A stretch of DNA of 53,609 nt from the NCBI RefSeq assembly GCF_001908235.1, contig NZ_LGHK01000012.1, positions 1-53,609 of the forward strand. The letters run 5' to 3'. Under the pieces are notes generated by a model, which searched no databases, was not told the DNA's origin, and saw only the letters and a program-made list of their open reading frames with translations. How positions within the stretch are numbered: position 1 is the first letter of the stretch; each line of letters begins with the position of its first letter. The position numbers were made by a program, and so were the translations under genes. The stretch is from Bradyrhizobium sp. NAS96.2. GTDB taxonomy: Bacteria > Pseudomonadota > Alphaproteobacteria > Rhizobiales > Xanthobacteraceae. Below, one piece after another: positions 46,937 through 53,609 of the stretch.

Positions 46937-47980
46937 CTAGGCTCGCGCAGCACCATCTTTCTTGGCGAAAAGAGGCGCCGCGCTGTCCACCACCTCTTTC
47001 GGAAGCATCCTCAATTGCTCTGCATCGAACGGGAGGTGAGTAAGATAGTTTGCCACCAGAGCGCCTACGGCTTCAGCCTGCGCTGCATCTCGTTGGCGTT
47101 TGAGCGCCTCCCTGTCCACCCGACGGGACAGCCAAAGCTTATGGGCGGCCCAAACCCGCGGATCCGGAGCTACGATGCGTACCGGTTCGCCCTTTTCGTC
47201 GATAGCGACCGCCTCGAACGCGGGAGCATTCTGCAGCCAATCAAGTCCTTCGATTTGCACGGCGGTCAAATCTTCCGGGTCCGAGCCGATCTTGTCTGGA
47301 GCCTTCTTCCAGGGTGGGCTCTGCATCGGCTTAATCAAATCGACGAGATAGCCGTCCCGGTTTACAGCGCGGAACGTCTGCTTGGCGCGTTCGAAGCTGG
47401 TGTCCACTCGCTTGAGTATCTTCATGAGCGATGACTCAGAGACGTCGTCGTCTGCGACGAACGTAAGCCCGCCGCGCGCGTCGAACAGCAGATCGATGTC
47501 TTCCGTCGTGGCCAAGCCCGGATCGAGTCTGACGCCCGAAGAGGCCTCATAACCGTAGATCGCGTTGGTCCCGAGAATCCGAATCCCAGAACCCAACATT
47601 CCGAAGCCGTCGAGAGCGCGCATGATCCGGGCTCCAATCAACGGAACGCGGCCCAAGCCGAGCGCACGATTGACCGCGGCTTGTCGATCCATGGTATCGC
47701 GCAAGTTCTTCACACGGTCTTCTGCAGCAGCACGTTTAGCTTCGAAGTCCGCCTTCATCTTTTCAGTTTCGGGCGAACGCGCGCCGAGCGAGGCTTGCTT
47801 CCTGAGGCGGGCCTTGTCGTAGTAGCTCCGGACGAGGTATTCGCGGCCTTTCGACTCCATCCAGGTCAGGGAACCCCGATGGGCATCGTAGGCCTCCTTG
47901 GCGTCCCTCAAGGCCTGGAAGCGTTGCTGGCTATTGACCACCTCGCGACGTTGGTCGTTGTTAAGCTCTTGAAAATCCAT
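46937..47980 (-). CDS. NTP_transf_8 (GSU2403-family) nucleotidyltransferase
   Basis: 347 aa. An N-terminal helical part (to about 120) precedes a nucleotidyltransferase core: GTNAIYGYEA at 137-146, Asp161-x-Asp163 in TTEDIDLLFDA and Asp214 in YLVDLIKP, the metal ligands of the family. The rest is helical. Members occur next to plasmid, island or toxin genes; some are thought to modify tRNA or proteins, but no member is well characterised. The start ATG 47980 overlaps the first of four phased repeats, so expression is probably self- or partner-controlled. Confidence 0.85.
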   Translation of the reverse strand: MDFQELNNDQRREVVNSQQRFQALRDAKEAYDAHRGSLTWMESKGREYLVRSYYDKARLRKQASLGARSPETEKMKADFEAKRAAAEDRVKNLRDTMDRQAAVNRALGLGRVPLIGARIMRALDGFGMLGSGIRILGTNAIYGYEASSGVRLDPGLATTEDIDLLFDARGGLTFVADDDVSESSLMKILKRVDTSFERAKQTFRAVNRDGYLVDLIKPMQSPPWKKAPDKIGSDPEDLTAVQIEGLDWLQNAPAFEAVAIDEKGEPVRIVAPDPRVWAAHKLWLSRRVDREALKRQRDAAQAEAVGALVANYLTHLPFDAEQLRMLPKEVVDSAAPLFAKKDGAARA

Positions 47981-47981
47981 G

Positions 47982-48090
47982 GTTTCAACAATCCGGCCTG
48001 ATTTTGGACCCTGGGTGTTGAAACGATATTTATCATTTCAAATCAATAGTTTCAACAGTTCCATCGAAAATAGCACCGAACTGTTGAAAC
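47982..48090. promoter_or_regulatory. Four evenly phased TGTTGAAAC half-sites upstream of the NTP_transf_8 gene
   Basis: Half-sites at 47982 (inverted), 48016 (direct), 48049 (inverted) and 48082 (direct) start 34, 33 and 33 bases apart, about three helical turns, in strictly alternating orientation. The right pair is a perfect 13-bp inverted repeat, 48049-48061 with 48078-48090. The first half-site ends 2 bases before the start codon, where it would hide the ribosome-binding site or block RNA polymerase. Confidence 0.65.
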
Positions 48091-48111
48091 CGGGAACTCG
48101 CAGTCACCTCG

Positions 48112-48750
48112 CTACCCGCCTCCATCGAACCACCGATCAAGCGCACGCCGATCGGTTTCTTCCTCCGCCAATGCAACATCACGGTTCAACTGGTAGATCA
48201 GGTCCGCCAACTCCCGGTCGCCCAAAGAGGGCACCAGATCGACTGCTTCGTTTTCGATTATGCGGAGCGGGACGCCTTCTTCGTAGTGCTTGAAAGTCTC
48301 TCTCAGATGCTTCGGTAGCCACCGTTCGTAATTGGCGAAGTCGACCCGAAGATCAGCGTCGTACCGTCCGCGGACGGAGCAGCTCCGCAGGAGTTCCTGA
48401 TAATACTCGACGCCAGGCCGCGCTTTCAGCGTCGCCGATCCGGAGCCCCATCCGGTCGAGGATGCTCTCCATCAACGCCTTGTGTGGCATGCTGTTGGTG
48501 CGCCCGACGGCGTCGACCAGCAGGAGTTTCCGGTCTTCCGGAATCCGCAGACCGTCGACCAGCGCCTTCGCGGCCTCGGAAAAGGCCGCCCAGACATCGG
48601 GGGCGTCAACGATCTTCGTCGGAATCTGTCCCGAATAGCGCTTCGTGCACACCTTCTGAGGGCCTCGATGACGGCACCGAAGTGCACCGGCGCGATGTGC
48701 TGTATGAAGTGTTCGTCCTCACATTGCGAGTTGTTGGGAGCGTCCATCAA
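48112..48750 (-). pseudogene. Uncharacterised gene broken by two frameshifts
   Basis: Read from ATG 48750: MMDAPNNSQCEDEHFIQHIAPVHFGAVIEALRR, then a shift near 48660 into a second frame (VCTKRYSGQIPTKIVDAPDVWAAFSEAAKALVDGLRIPEDRKLLLVDAVGRTNSMPHKALMESILDRMGLRIGDAESA). A second shift near 48415 leads to a third frame (RPGVEYYQELLRSCSVRGRYDADLRVDFANYERWLPKHLRETFKHYEEGVPLRIIENEAVDLVPSLGDRELADLIYQLNRD) with a stop at 48112. The repaired product is about 213 aa. No family recognised. It lies head-to-tail with the nucleotidyltransferase gene and may once have been its partner. Confidence 0.7.
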
Positions 48751-48761
48751 CCGTAGAGTGG

Positions 48762-51700
48762 TCAGCCCCTAAGACGGTTTTGCAGTGCCCGCCGATTCGC
48801 GACGAGGTTGTCGAGGTTTAGCAGCTCTGGCCGTTGTCCTTGCGACAATTGGCTAACCAGCTCTCGCGTGCCATCCACCACGTAGACGCCGCAATCATAA
48901 CTGTTCTGCTGCTGGGCCATGGGGCGTCGCTCGAGGCGGGCATGCAACACTTCTGCGAGCTTTGCTGCATGGGTGTGATTGCGTCCCTCGGCGGAGTCGT
49001 AATGATAGGCAACCGGCCCTTCCGGCGCGTCGCGATCAAGGAGCAGCAGGGACCAATGGTGGCCGGCATCGTCCTCGTCATCGTTCACTGGCAGAAACAG
49101 GAATCGGGCGGTATCGTTACCATCCTGGTCGTTGACGATCCCATGCAAGTTTTCCAGGAGGACGTCCTCGTTCAGGGTCCTGCGCAGCACATGTGCTATT
49201 GCAGGCTCCACGAGGCGCGTCCGGGCCGCCAAATCCGGATTGTCCTTCTGCAAGTCCCGTAACAGGAGTGCGTAATCCGCCGCGATATGCTCATCGCCCA
49301 ACCATTCCATGTTATCGAGCAACTGCCGGCTCGAGGCTGTCGGAACCCAAGCCCCGAGTAGAGCATCGGACGGTGTTCGCGGAAACGCATAGTGAGCATC
49401 GTCACGCAGCTCATACGGCGTCGACGGCGACTGAGCCGCGACAGGCAATGATGGCTCGGCTTCTCCGGCCGGCCACATACTCCAATCAAAGTCCGACGGT
49501 ATCTGTAGCGACCAGGTTGAGGTGGACTCGGCAGGTTCCTGCCGTGGAGCTTGTTCTACCTCCCGCGTCTGCTCAGGGGTGGTCACGCCGTAGGATGGGC
49601 CATCTTCCTCAATCCCCCAAAGCAGATCCTGATCGTCACCTTCCGGAGGGAGCTCCTCTGGCCAATTGTGCTCCAGAGCGACGCCCTCAGCGTTCCTCCG
49701 GCGCACTGTGATCGGCGCAATTCCGCGCTCGGACCGGAAGTCCCGGAGACGATCTAGAGCCGTAGGAACGGCTCGCCTCTTACAGTCTTTTTCGAAGCCC
49801 GCGGCATCGCGGTCCAGCGAGCCATCATTGAGCCGAGCAGCGATTCCCGACTTGCGGTTTGCAAAAAGCCACTGGCTGAATCTACGCAGAGGACGAACAT
49901 ATAAGGATTTAGCCGTGATCGCCTCGTACCCCGCGCCGATCAGTGCGGGCTCAAGACCTGCAATAAGGGAGGCGTCCGCAGAGTATAAGGGAGCGGGCAC
50001 GCGTTTGCTCGCTCCGTCCCGGAGATGAGCCAGCGCCGCATTGACAGCTTTATAGCCGCCGGCCTCTCTATAGAGGTTGGCATCTTGATCCAGTTCATTG
50101 ACGGACGTATCGTTAAGTTGGGCAGCAATGCTGTGTTTCTTGTTCTGACGAAGGTAGCGGCTGAAATCGATGAGCAGGCTCGCATAGCTGTTAGCTGTGC
50201 TTGAAGTACCCTCTGTCGCAGCTTGCATTTTGTACTTCTTGATGAGGTCCGCGTCGTCGGGATAGGGCGACTCGACAACGGCCGGTGCGGTCATCACAAC
50301 TTGGCTGGCCGACTGGGTGGTCGTGGCAAGACTTTGCGGACTGAAAATCCTCCGCCTCTTGGCCGGCGTGAAATCCACGCTTCCATGCTCATAGTTGATG
50401 ATTACCACTTCGCCTGGCAAACGGTTGCTTATATCTAGCGCATGCGACAGCTCGTCCGAGTGCTCACGGTGCTCATGCCACCAGCTCGGAGCCGGGAAGG
50501 CCTCGCCAGGGTCGCGAGCCCAGTACCCACTCGCAGCCGGCTCGAGAGACATTTGGTCGTTATCCTCCGCTGGCGGCATCCCTGCCCAGCTTAAGGTTTG
50601 CTCAGGAACACTCTGGTCATCCTCCCTGGGAGGGAGCTCCTCTGGCCAGTTGAAAGGCCTCTGCGAGGCGCCGAGCTGTGCGGCGGTCCCGGCCGCAACT
50701 TTACTCCTGCCGGGCTCGCGGTCAGCGGGAAGTGCTTGCGAATCCGCAAAAACGCCGGAACTCTCCGCTACCCCCAACTCCGCTGAGTCTTGTGTGTCTC
50801 GCTCGTCGCTAATGACGACCTCTTCGCGTGATGGCTCCTCAAGTTCAATCGCTCGGGCGCCTGTCAGCGATTCTCGTAGGTGAGACAGTGCGGTACCTAT
50901 CCTCCGATTGCTGCCGGGCTCCTCCCTGTAAGCCGTGACATCTTCATCCAACGATTTATTGGAGAGCCGAGCAGCAAATCCTGGCTTGTTGCTCGTGCGG
51001 AGGTACTCACTGAATTTGCTAAGAGCGGTTGCGTATTGGCTCGTGGTTTTGCGGTTCTTGGTGGCGGCTGCTTTGTACTCTTTAATGAGCGCCGCATCAT
51101 TATCGTAGGGATTCAATTTTGCGCGGATTGCGATTGGCGCGCCCCCGCTTTGCGACTGTGAGGCTCGGAGATGCCCTAATGCCGTAAGAATGGACCCGTT
51201 CTGAGTTTTGTCGAATGCCTTGGTATCTTCATCCAGCGACTCGTGATTAAGCCGAGCAGCAATTTCCGGCTTGTTGTTTTTAAGGAGCCAACGTCCGAAT
51301 CTGAGAAGAGCGCGGACATTATCGGTGATGGTGCGCGGCTGGAAGCGGCGCTTGATGAGTGCTGACCTTAGTCCATCGATAAGAGATGCGTCCCGGGAAT
51401 AGAGGGGGTCCCCGATGCGACCGACGAAAGCCCAAGGCGACTGGCCTGGCTGCAGCGCGGACGCGCCGGGCACTGCTCGGCCTTCGTGCGACGTGGGGGT
51501 GTATTCGTGCCCGCTCGCCTGCACGATGGGCTGCATCTCCGGTAGTGATGCAGCGAGTTGCGCGGTTGGCTCAAGTGTCGACGATGGCGCGGCTTCGTCT
51601 ATCATCTCGCAAGCCAAATTCTGGTCGTACCCGTCCGCAGGGAGGACCTCGGCCGAGCTCACAGCTCCCAGCGACGCGCTGTGGTGCGAAGCATCATCTC

Positions 51701-53558
51701 CGACGTGCCTCGGCTCTGTCAGGACCACGCCGGGATCAGGACGGGCGAGAAACTGGCGCTCGAGCTCCATCGCTCTGACGCCTGCCGGCGACTTTAGAAA
51801 ATGAGCCAGTGCGGTACGGATCTTCCGCTTACCACCGGAGTCCTTATAGCCCTCGACATCCTTATCCAATTCATGCAGCGACCTTCCGGAAAGCTGAGCG
51901 GCAATGCCCGGCCTGTTTTTGTTGCGCAGATAGTTACTGAAATCGGCAAGAAGATTTGCGTAGCTCTTGGCGCTATCTTGAGTGACCCCTTCCGCAGGCG
52001 CTTTTTTGTACTCGTCCACGAGGGCCGCGTCTTCGGGATAAGGATTCAGGACAGCGCGTTTCACCCGCGGCGGAGCTACGTCCGCCGACCGGGGAGCCCT
52101 CAGAAGAGCTAAGGCCGTAACGACGGATGAGGAGCCACAGCTTCTCTCGAACTCTTCGGCATCCCGACTGAGCGAGTCGTCGTGCAACCGAGCAGCAATG
52201 CCGGGCTTATCGCTTGCAAAGAGCCAGCGAGCTAAGTTGAGCAACGGCTCTCCATTGGACCCAACGACGGTCTCCTCGAGGCCGAGGATAAGGGATGCGT
52301 CATCGGAATAGAGAGGGAGCATACTGCCATCGACGTACACTTCAGCTGACCGAGCCGACTGCGCTAGCGAGACGCCAAGCATCGTTCCGCCGTCTTCAGC
52401 ATACGGAGTTGACGAGTGGTCCTGCACGCTCCGTTGCACGATGAGCGGCTGCCCCGCGGGCGACGCGCCCGCTTGGGTACTAGACTGGAAAGGCGACGAG
52501 GGGGCGGCTTCGTCCATCGACTCCAAAGGAAGGTCCTCACCGTGACCTTCCGCACGAAGGATCTCTGGCCAGCTGATAGCTTCCTCCGACAAGCTGTGCT
52601 GCGTAGCGTCGTGCCCAATGAACATCGGCTCCGTCAGGACCGCGTCTTCAGAACATGGAGCGGGCGGGATATGGCGCTCCACTTCAATCGCTTGTGCGCC
52701 CGCTTGGGATTGTCGGAGACGACCTAATGCGGATACGATCTTCAGATCATATCCGGGCGTTTTCTTATAATCGTCGACATCATTGTCCAGCGACTTGTCG
52801 GAAAGCCGACCAGCAATGATCGGCTTGTTCATCTCACGTAGGTAGTCACTGAACCTGGTAAGAGCGGTTGCGCTGTTCTGGCCGGTAGCGGTTCGTGTTT
52901 CGTTTTTGTACTGCCTGATGAGAGCCGCGTCCTCTGGATAGGGAGTTAACTTAACGACGCCCCTAATCGGCACGACTCCGCCCGTGGTCTCGGAGGTGCG
53001 AAGATGATCTAGTGCCTTACGGACCTTCTTGGTACCGCCGTTTTTTATGAACTCCTCGACGTCAGTCGTCAGCGACTGGTCATCAAGCCGAGCAGCAATG
53101 GTCCCCTTCTTGTTTTCAAAGAGCCAGCGGTCGAGAGTGAGAAGATTGCTTACCTGATTCCCTGCCGTGCGCCTCGCAGCGTTCCCTTTGATGAGGGCTG
53201 GCTCAAGCCTCGAAATAATGAGCGCATCTTGGGAGTAAACGGGGCGATTGCTGTGACCGACCAAAACCCCATCTGACTGAATCGGCTGCGCCGAGCCGCC
53301 CAGCATCGCCCCATCAACTCTACTATCCGGCGCTGGCGTATCTTCTGGCCTGCTCCCTTGCGTGATGGGCTGAGCCTCCGATGCCGATCCCCCCAGTTGA
53401 TGGATGAGCGGCTGCATCAGCACGGGACCGCCTGAATTGCCGATTTCACTCAGCTGCTGCTCAAAGGCCGCCGAATCTGCGGACGGAGCCCGTGAGCTCT
53501 CTTGCGGACCGGCGCTGCCCGATTGCTGACGCGTCCAGTTGGTTGACCGGAACTCCAT
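48762..53558 (-). CDS. Type III effector with SUMO-protease (C48/ULP1) domain, NopD/Bel2-5-like
   Basis: 1598 aa. The first 90 residues are Ser/Pro/Gln-rich, like a type III secretion signal. Eight repeats of about 85 residues follow in two families, A (LYSxDASLIxGLE...WLFxNxKxGIAARL) and B (NPYPEDAALIxxYK...FSxYLRxxNKPGIAARLS), order A-B-A-B-A-B-B-A, near residues 107, 206, 417, 508, 720, 818, 1100 and 1192. A basic patch PAKRRRIF (near 1070) fits a nuclear localisation signal. The C-terminal protease has His1501, Asp1521, Gln1550 and Cys1556 in Ulp1 spacing. Such effectors enter plant nuclei, remove SUMO and control nodulation. Codon use is unlike the core genes. Confidence 0.9.
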   Translation of the reverse strand: MEFRSTNWTRQQSGSAGPQESSRAPSADSAAFEQQLSEIGNSGGPVLMQPLIHQLGGSASEAQPITQGSRPEDTPAPDSRVDGAMLGGSAQPIQSDGVLVGHSNRPVYSQDALIISRLEPALIKGNAARRTAGNQVSNLLTLDRWLFENKKGTIAARLDDQSLTTDVEEFIKNGGTKKVRKALDHLRTSETTGGVVPIRGVVKLTPYPEDAALIRQYKNETRTATGQNSATALTRFSDYLREMNKPIIAGRLSDKSLDNDVDDYKKTPGYDLKIVSALGRLRQSQAGAQAIEVERHIPPAPCSEDAVLTEPMFIGHDATQHSLSEEAISWPEILRAEGHGEDLPLESMDEAAPSSPFQSSTQAGASPAGQPLIVQRSVQDHSSTPYAEDGGTMLGVSLAQSARSAEVYVDGSMLPLYSDDASLILGLEETVVGSNGEPLLNLARWLFASDKPGIAARLHDDSLSRDAEEFERSCGSSSVVTALALLRAPRSADVAPPRVKRAVLNPYPEDAALVDEYKKAPAEGVTQDSAKSYANLLADFSNYLRNKNRPGIAAQLSGRSLHELDKDVEGYKDSGGKRKIRTALAHFLKSPAGVRAMELERQFLARPDPGVVLTEPRHVGDDASHHSASLGAVSSAEVLPADGYDQNLACEMIDEAAPSSTLEPTAQLAASLPEMQPIVQASGHEYTPTSHEGRAVPGASALQPGQSPWAFVGRIGDPLYSRDASLIDGLRSALIKRRFQPRTITDNVRALLRFGRWLLKNNKPEIAARLNHESLDEDTKAFDKTQNGSILTALGHLRASQSQSGGAPIAIRAKLNPYDNDAALIKEYKAAATKNRKTTSQYATALSKFSEYLRTSNKPGFAARLSNKSLDEDVTAYREEPGSNRRIGTALSHLRESLTGARAIELEEPSREEVVISDERDTQDSAELGVAESSGVFADSQALPADREPGRSKVAAGTAAQLGASQRPFNWPEELPPREDDQSVPEQTLSWAGMPPAEDNDQMSLEPAASGYWARDPGEAFPAPSWWHEHREHSDELSHALDISNRLPGEVVIINYEHGSVDFTPAKRRRIFSPQSLATTTQSASQVVMTAPAVVESPYPDDADLIKKYKMQAATEGTSSTANSYASLLIDFSRYLRQNKKHSIAAQLNDTSVNELDQDANLYREAGGYKAVNAALAHLRDGASKRVPAPLYSADASLIAGLEPALIGAGYEAITAKSLYVRPLRRFSQWLFANRKSGIAARLNDGSLDRDAAGFEKDCKRRAVPTALDRLRDFRSERGIAPITVRRRNAEGVALEHNWPEELPPEGDDQDLLWGIEEDGPSYGVTTPEQTREVEQAPRQEPAESTSTWSLQIPSDFDWSMWPAGEAEPSLPVAAQSPSTPYELRDDAHYAFPRTPSDALLGAWVPTASSRQLLDNMEWLGDEHIAADYALLLRDLQKDNPDLAARTRLVEPAIAHVLRRTLNEDVLLENLHGIVNDQDGNDTARFLFLPVNDDEDDAGHHWSLLLLDRDAPEGPVAYHYDSAEGRNHTHAAKLAEVLHARLERRPMAQQQNSYDCGVYVVDGTRELVSQLSQGQRPELLNLDNLVANRRALQNRLRG

Positions 53559-53609
53559 TCGTTCTCACTTTCGGAATATAGGCCTATCTGAAACCTGTGA
53601 TTTGCTTGG
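53559..53609. promoter_or_regulatory. Upstream end of the effector gene, truncated by the window
   Basis: Only 51 bases remain. I looked for the tts box (GTCAGCTTnTCGAAAGCT) that drives rhizobial type III genes; the text here (CCGAAAGTGAG) is at best a partial match, so the box probably lies further upstream, outside the window. Confidence 0.3.

Noticed and set aside
19503..53609. Second copy of the tRNA 3' end (attR) within the window
   Set aside because: I found no repeat of the T-arm and acceptor text after the tRNA gene, so no right boundary is called.
53559..53609. tts box directly upstream of the effector
   Set aside because: Only a partial match, and the true box is usually further upstream.

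Overview
The window is a high-GC alphaproteobacterial chromosome segment. Small-protein families, the Hsp20-Lon pair, the OFA transporter, the GC-rich dispersed palindromes and a type III effector with a SUMO-protease domain together point to Bradyrhizobium or a close relative. This is inferred from protein and repeat style; no marker gene is present.

Bases 1-19.4 kb look like ordinary core chromosome. In order they hold a DapA-like aldolase/lyase, an NfeD protease plus slipin membrane pair, two tiny coupled ORFs, a CorA-type metal channel, and an Hsp20-Lon proteostasis operon. A formate/oxalate-type MFS carrier, TusA, MobB, a MoeA-PBP fusion and a second MoeA-like protein follow; these are molybdenum-cofactor genes. 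The section ends with three orphan solute-binding proteins of three different transporter classes.

At 19.43 kb sits a tRNA gene with a CAU anticodon, followed at once by a decayed nuclease fragment. This looks like the left edge of a genomic island that runs past the end of the window. From about 20 to 46 kb the island is a stack of defence genes. (1) A type II Wadjet operon (JetABCD), with jetC interrupted by a frameshift just before its ATPase C-terminus. (2) A CBASS operon with a CD-NTase, a SAVED-nuclease effector (Cap4), a HORMA protein, a second small HORMA-position protein and a TRIP13-like ATPase; it is divergent from an XRE plus ImmA/IrrE pair matching the CapH/CapP regulators. (3) A divergent metzincin protease and lipoprotein pair. 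(4) A two-gene operon of a NERD-kinase-SF1 helicase giant (1671 aa) and an unrecognised 494-aa partner, resembling Mokosh but without a visible PLD nuclease. (5) A DNA-binding protein, DUF3800 protein and trypsin-like protease cluster.

From 46.2 to 48.75 kb the DNA changes character. There are two families of iteron-like repeats, a triplet-rich hairpin region, an NTP_transf_8 nucleotidyltransferase with four evenly phased operator half-sites at its start, and a gene broken by two frameshifts. The window ends in a 1598-aa NopD/Bel2-5-like type III effector: eight internal repeats, a basic NLS-like patch and a complete C48 (Ulp1-like) catalytic set, which links the island to plant symbiosis.

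The best candidates for something undescribed are the NERD-kinase-helicase operon, the DUF3800-trypsin cluster, the metzincin-lipoprotein pair and the repeat-rich block at 46.3-46.9 kb.
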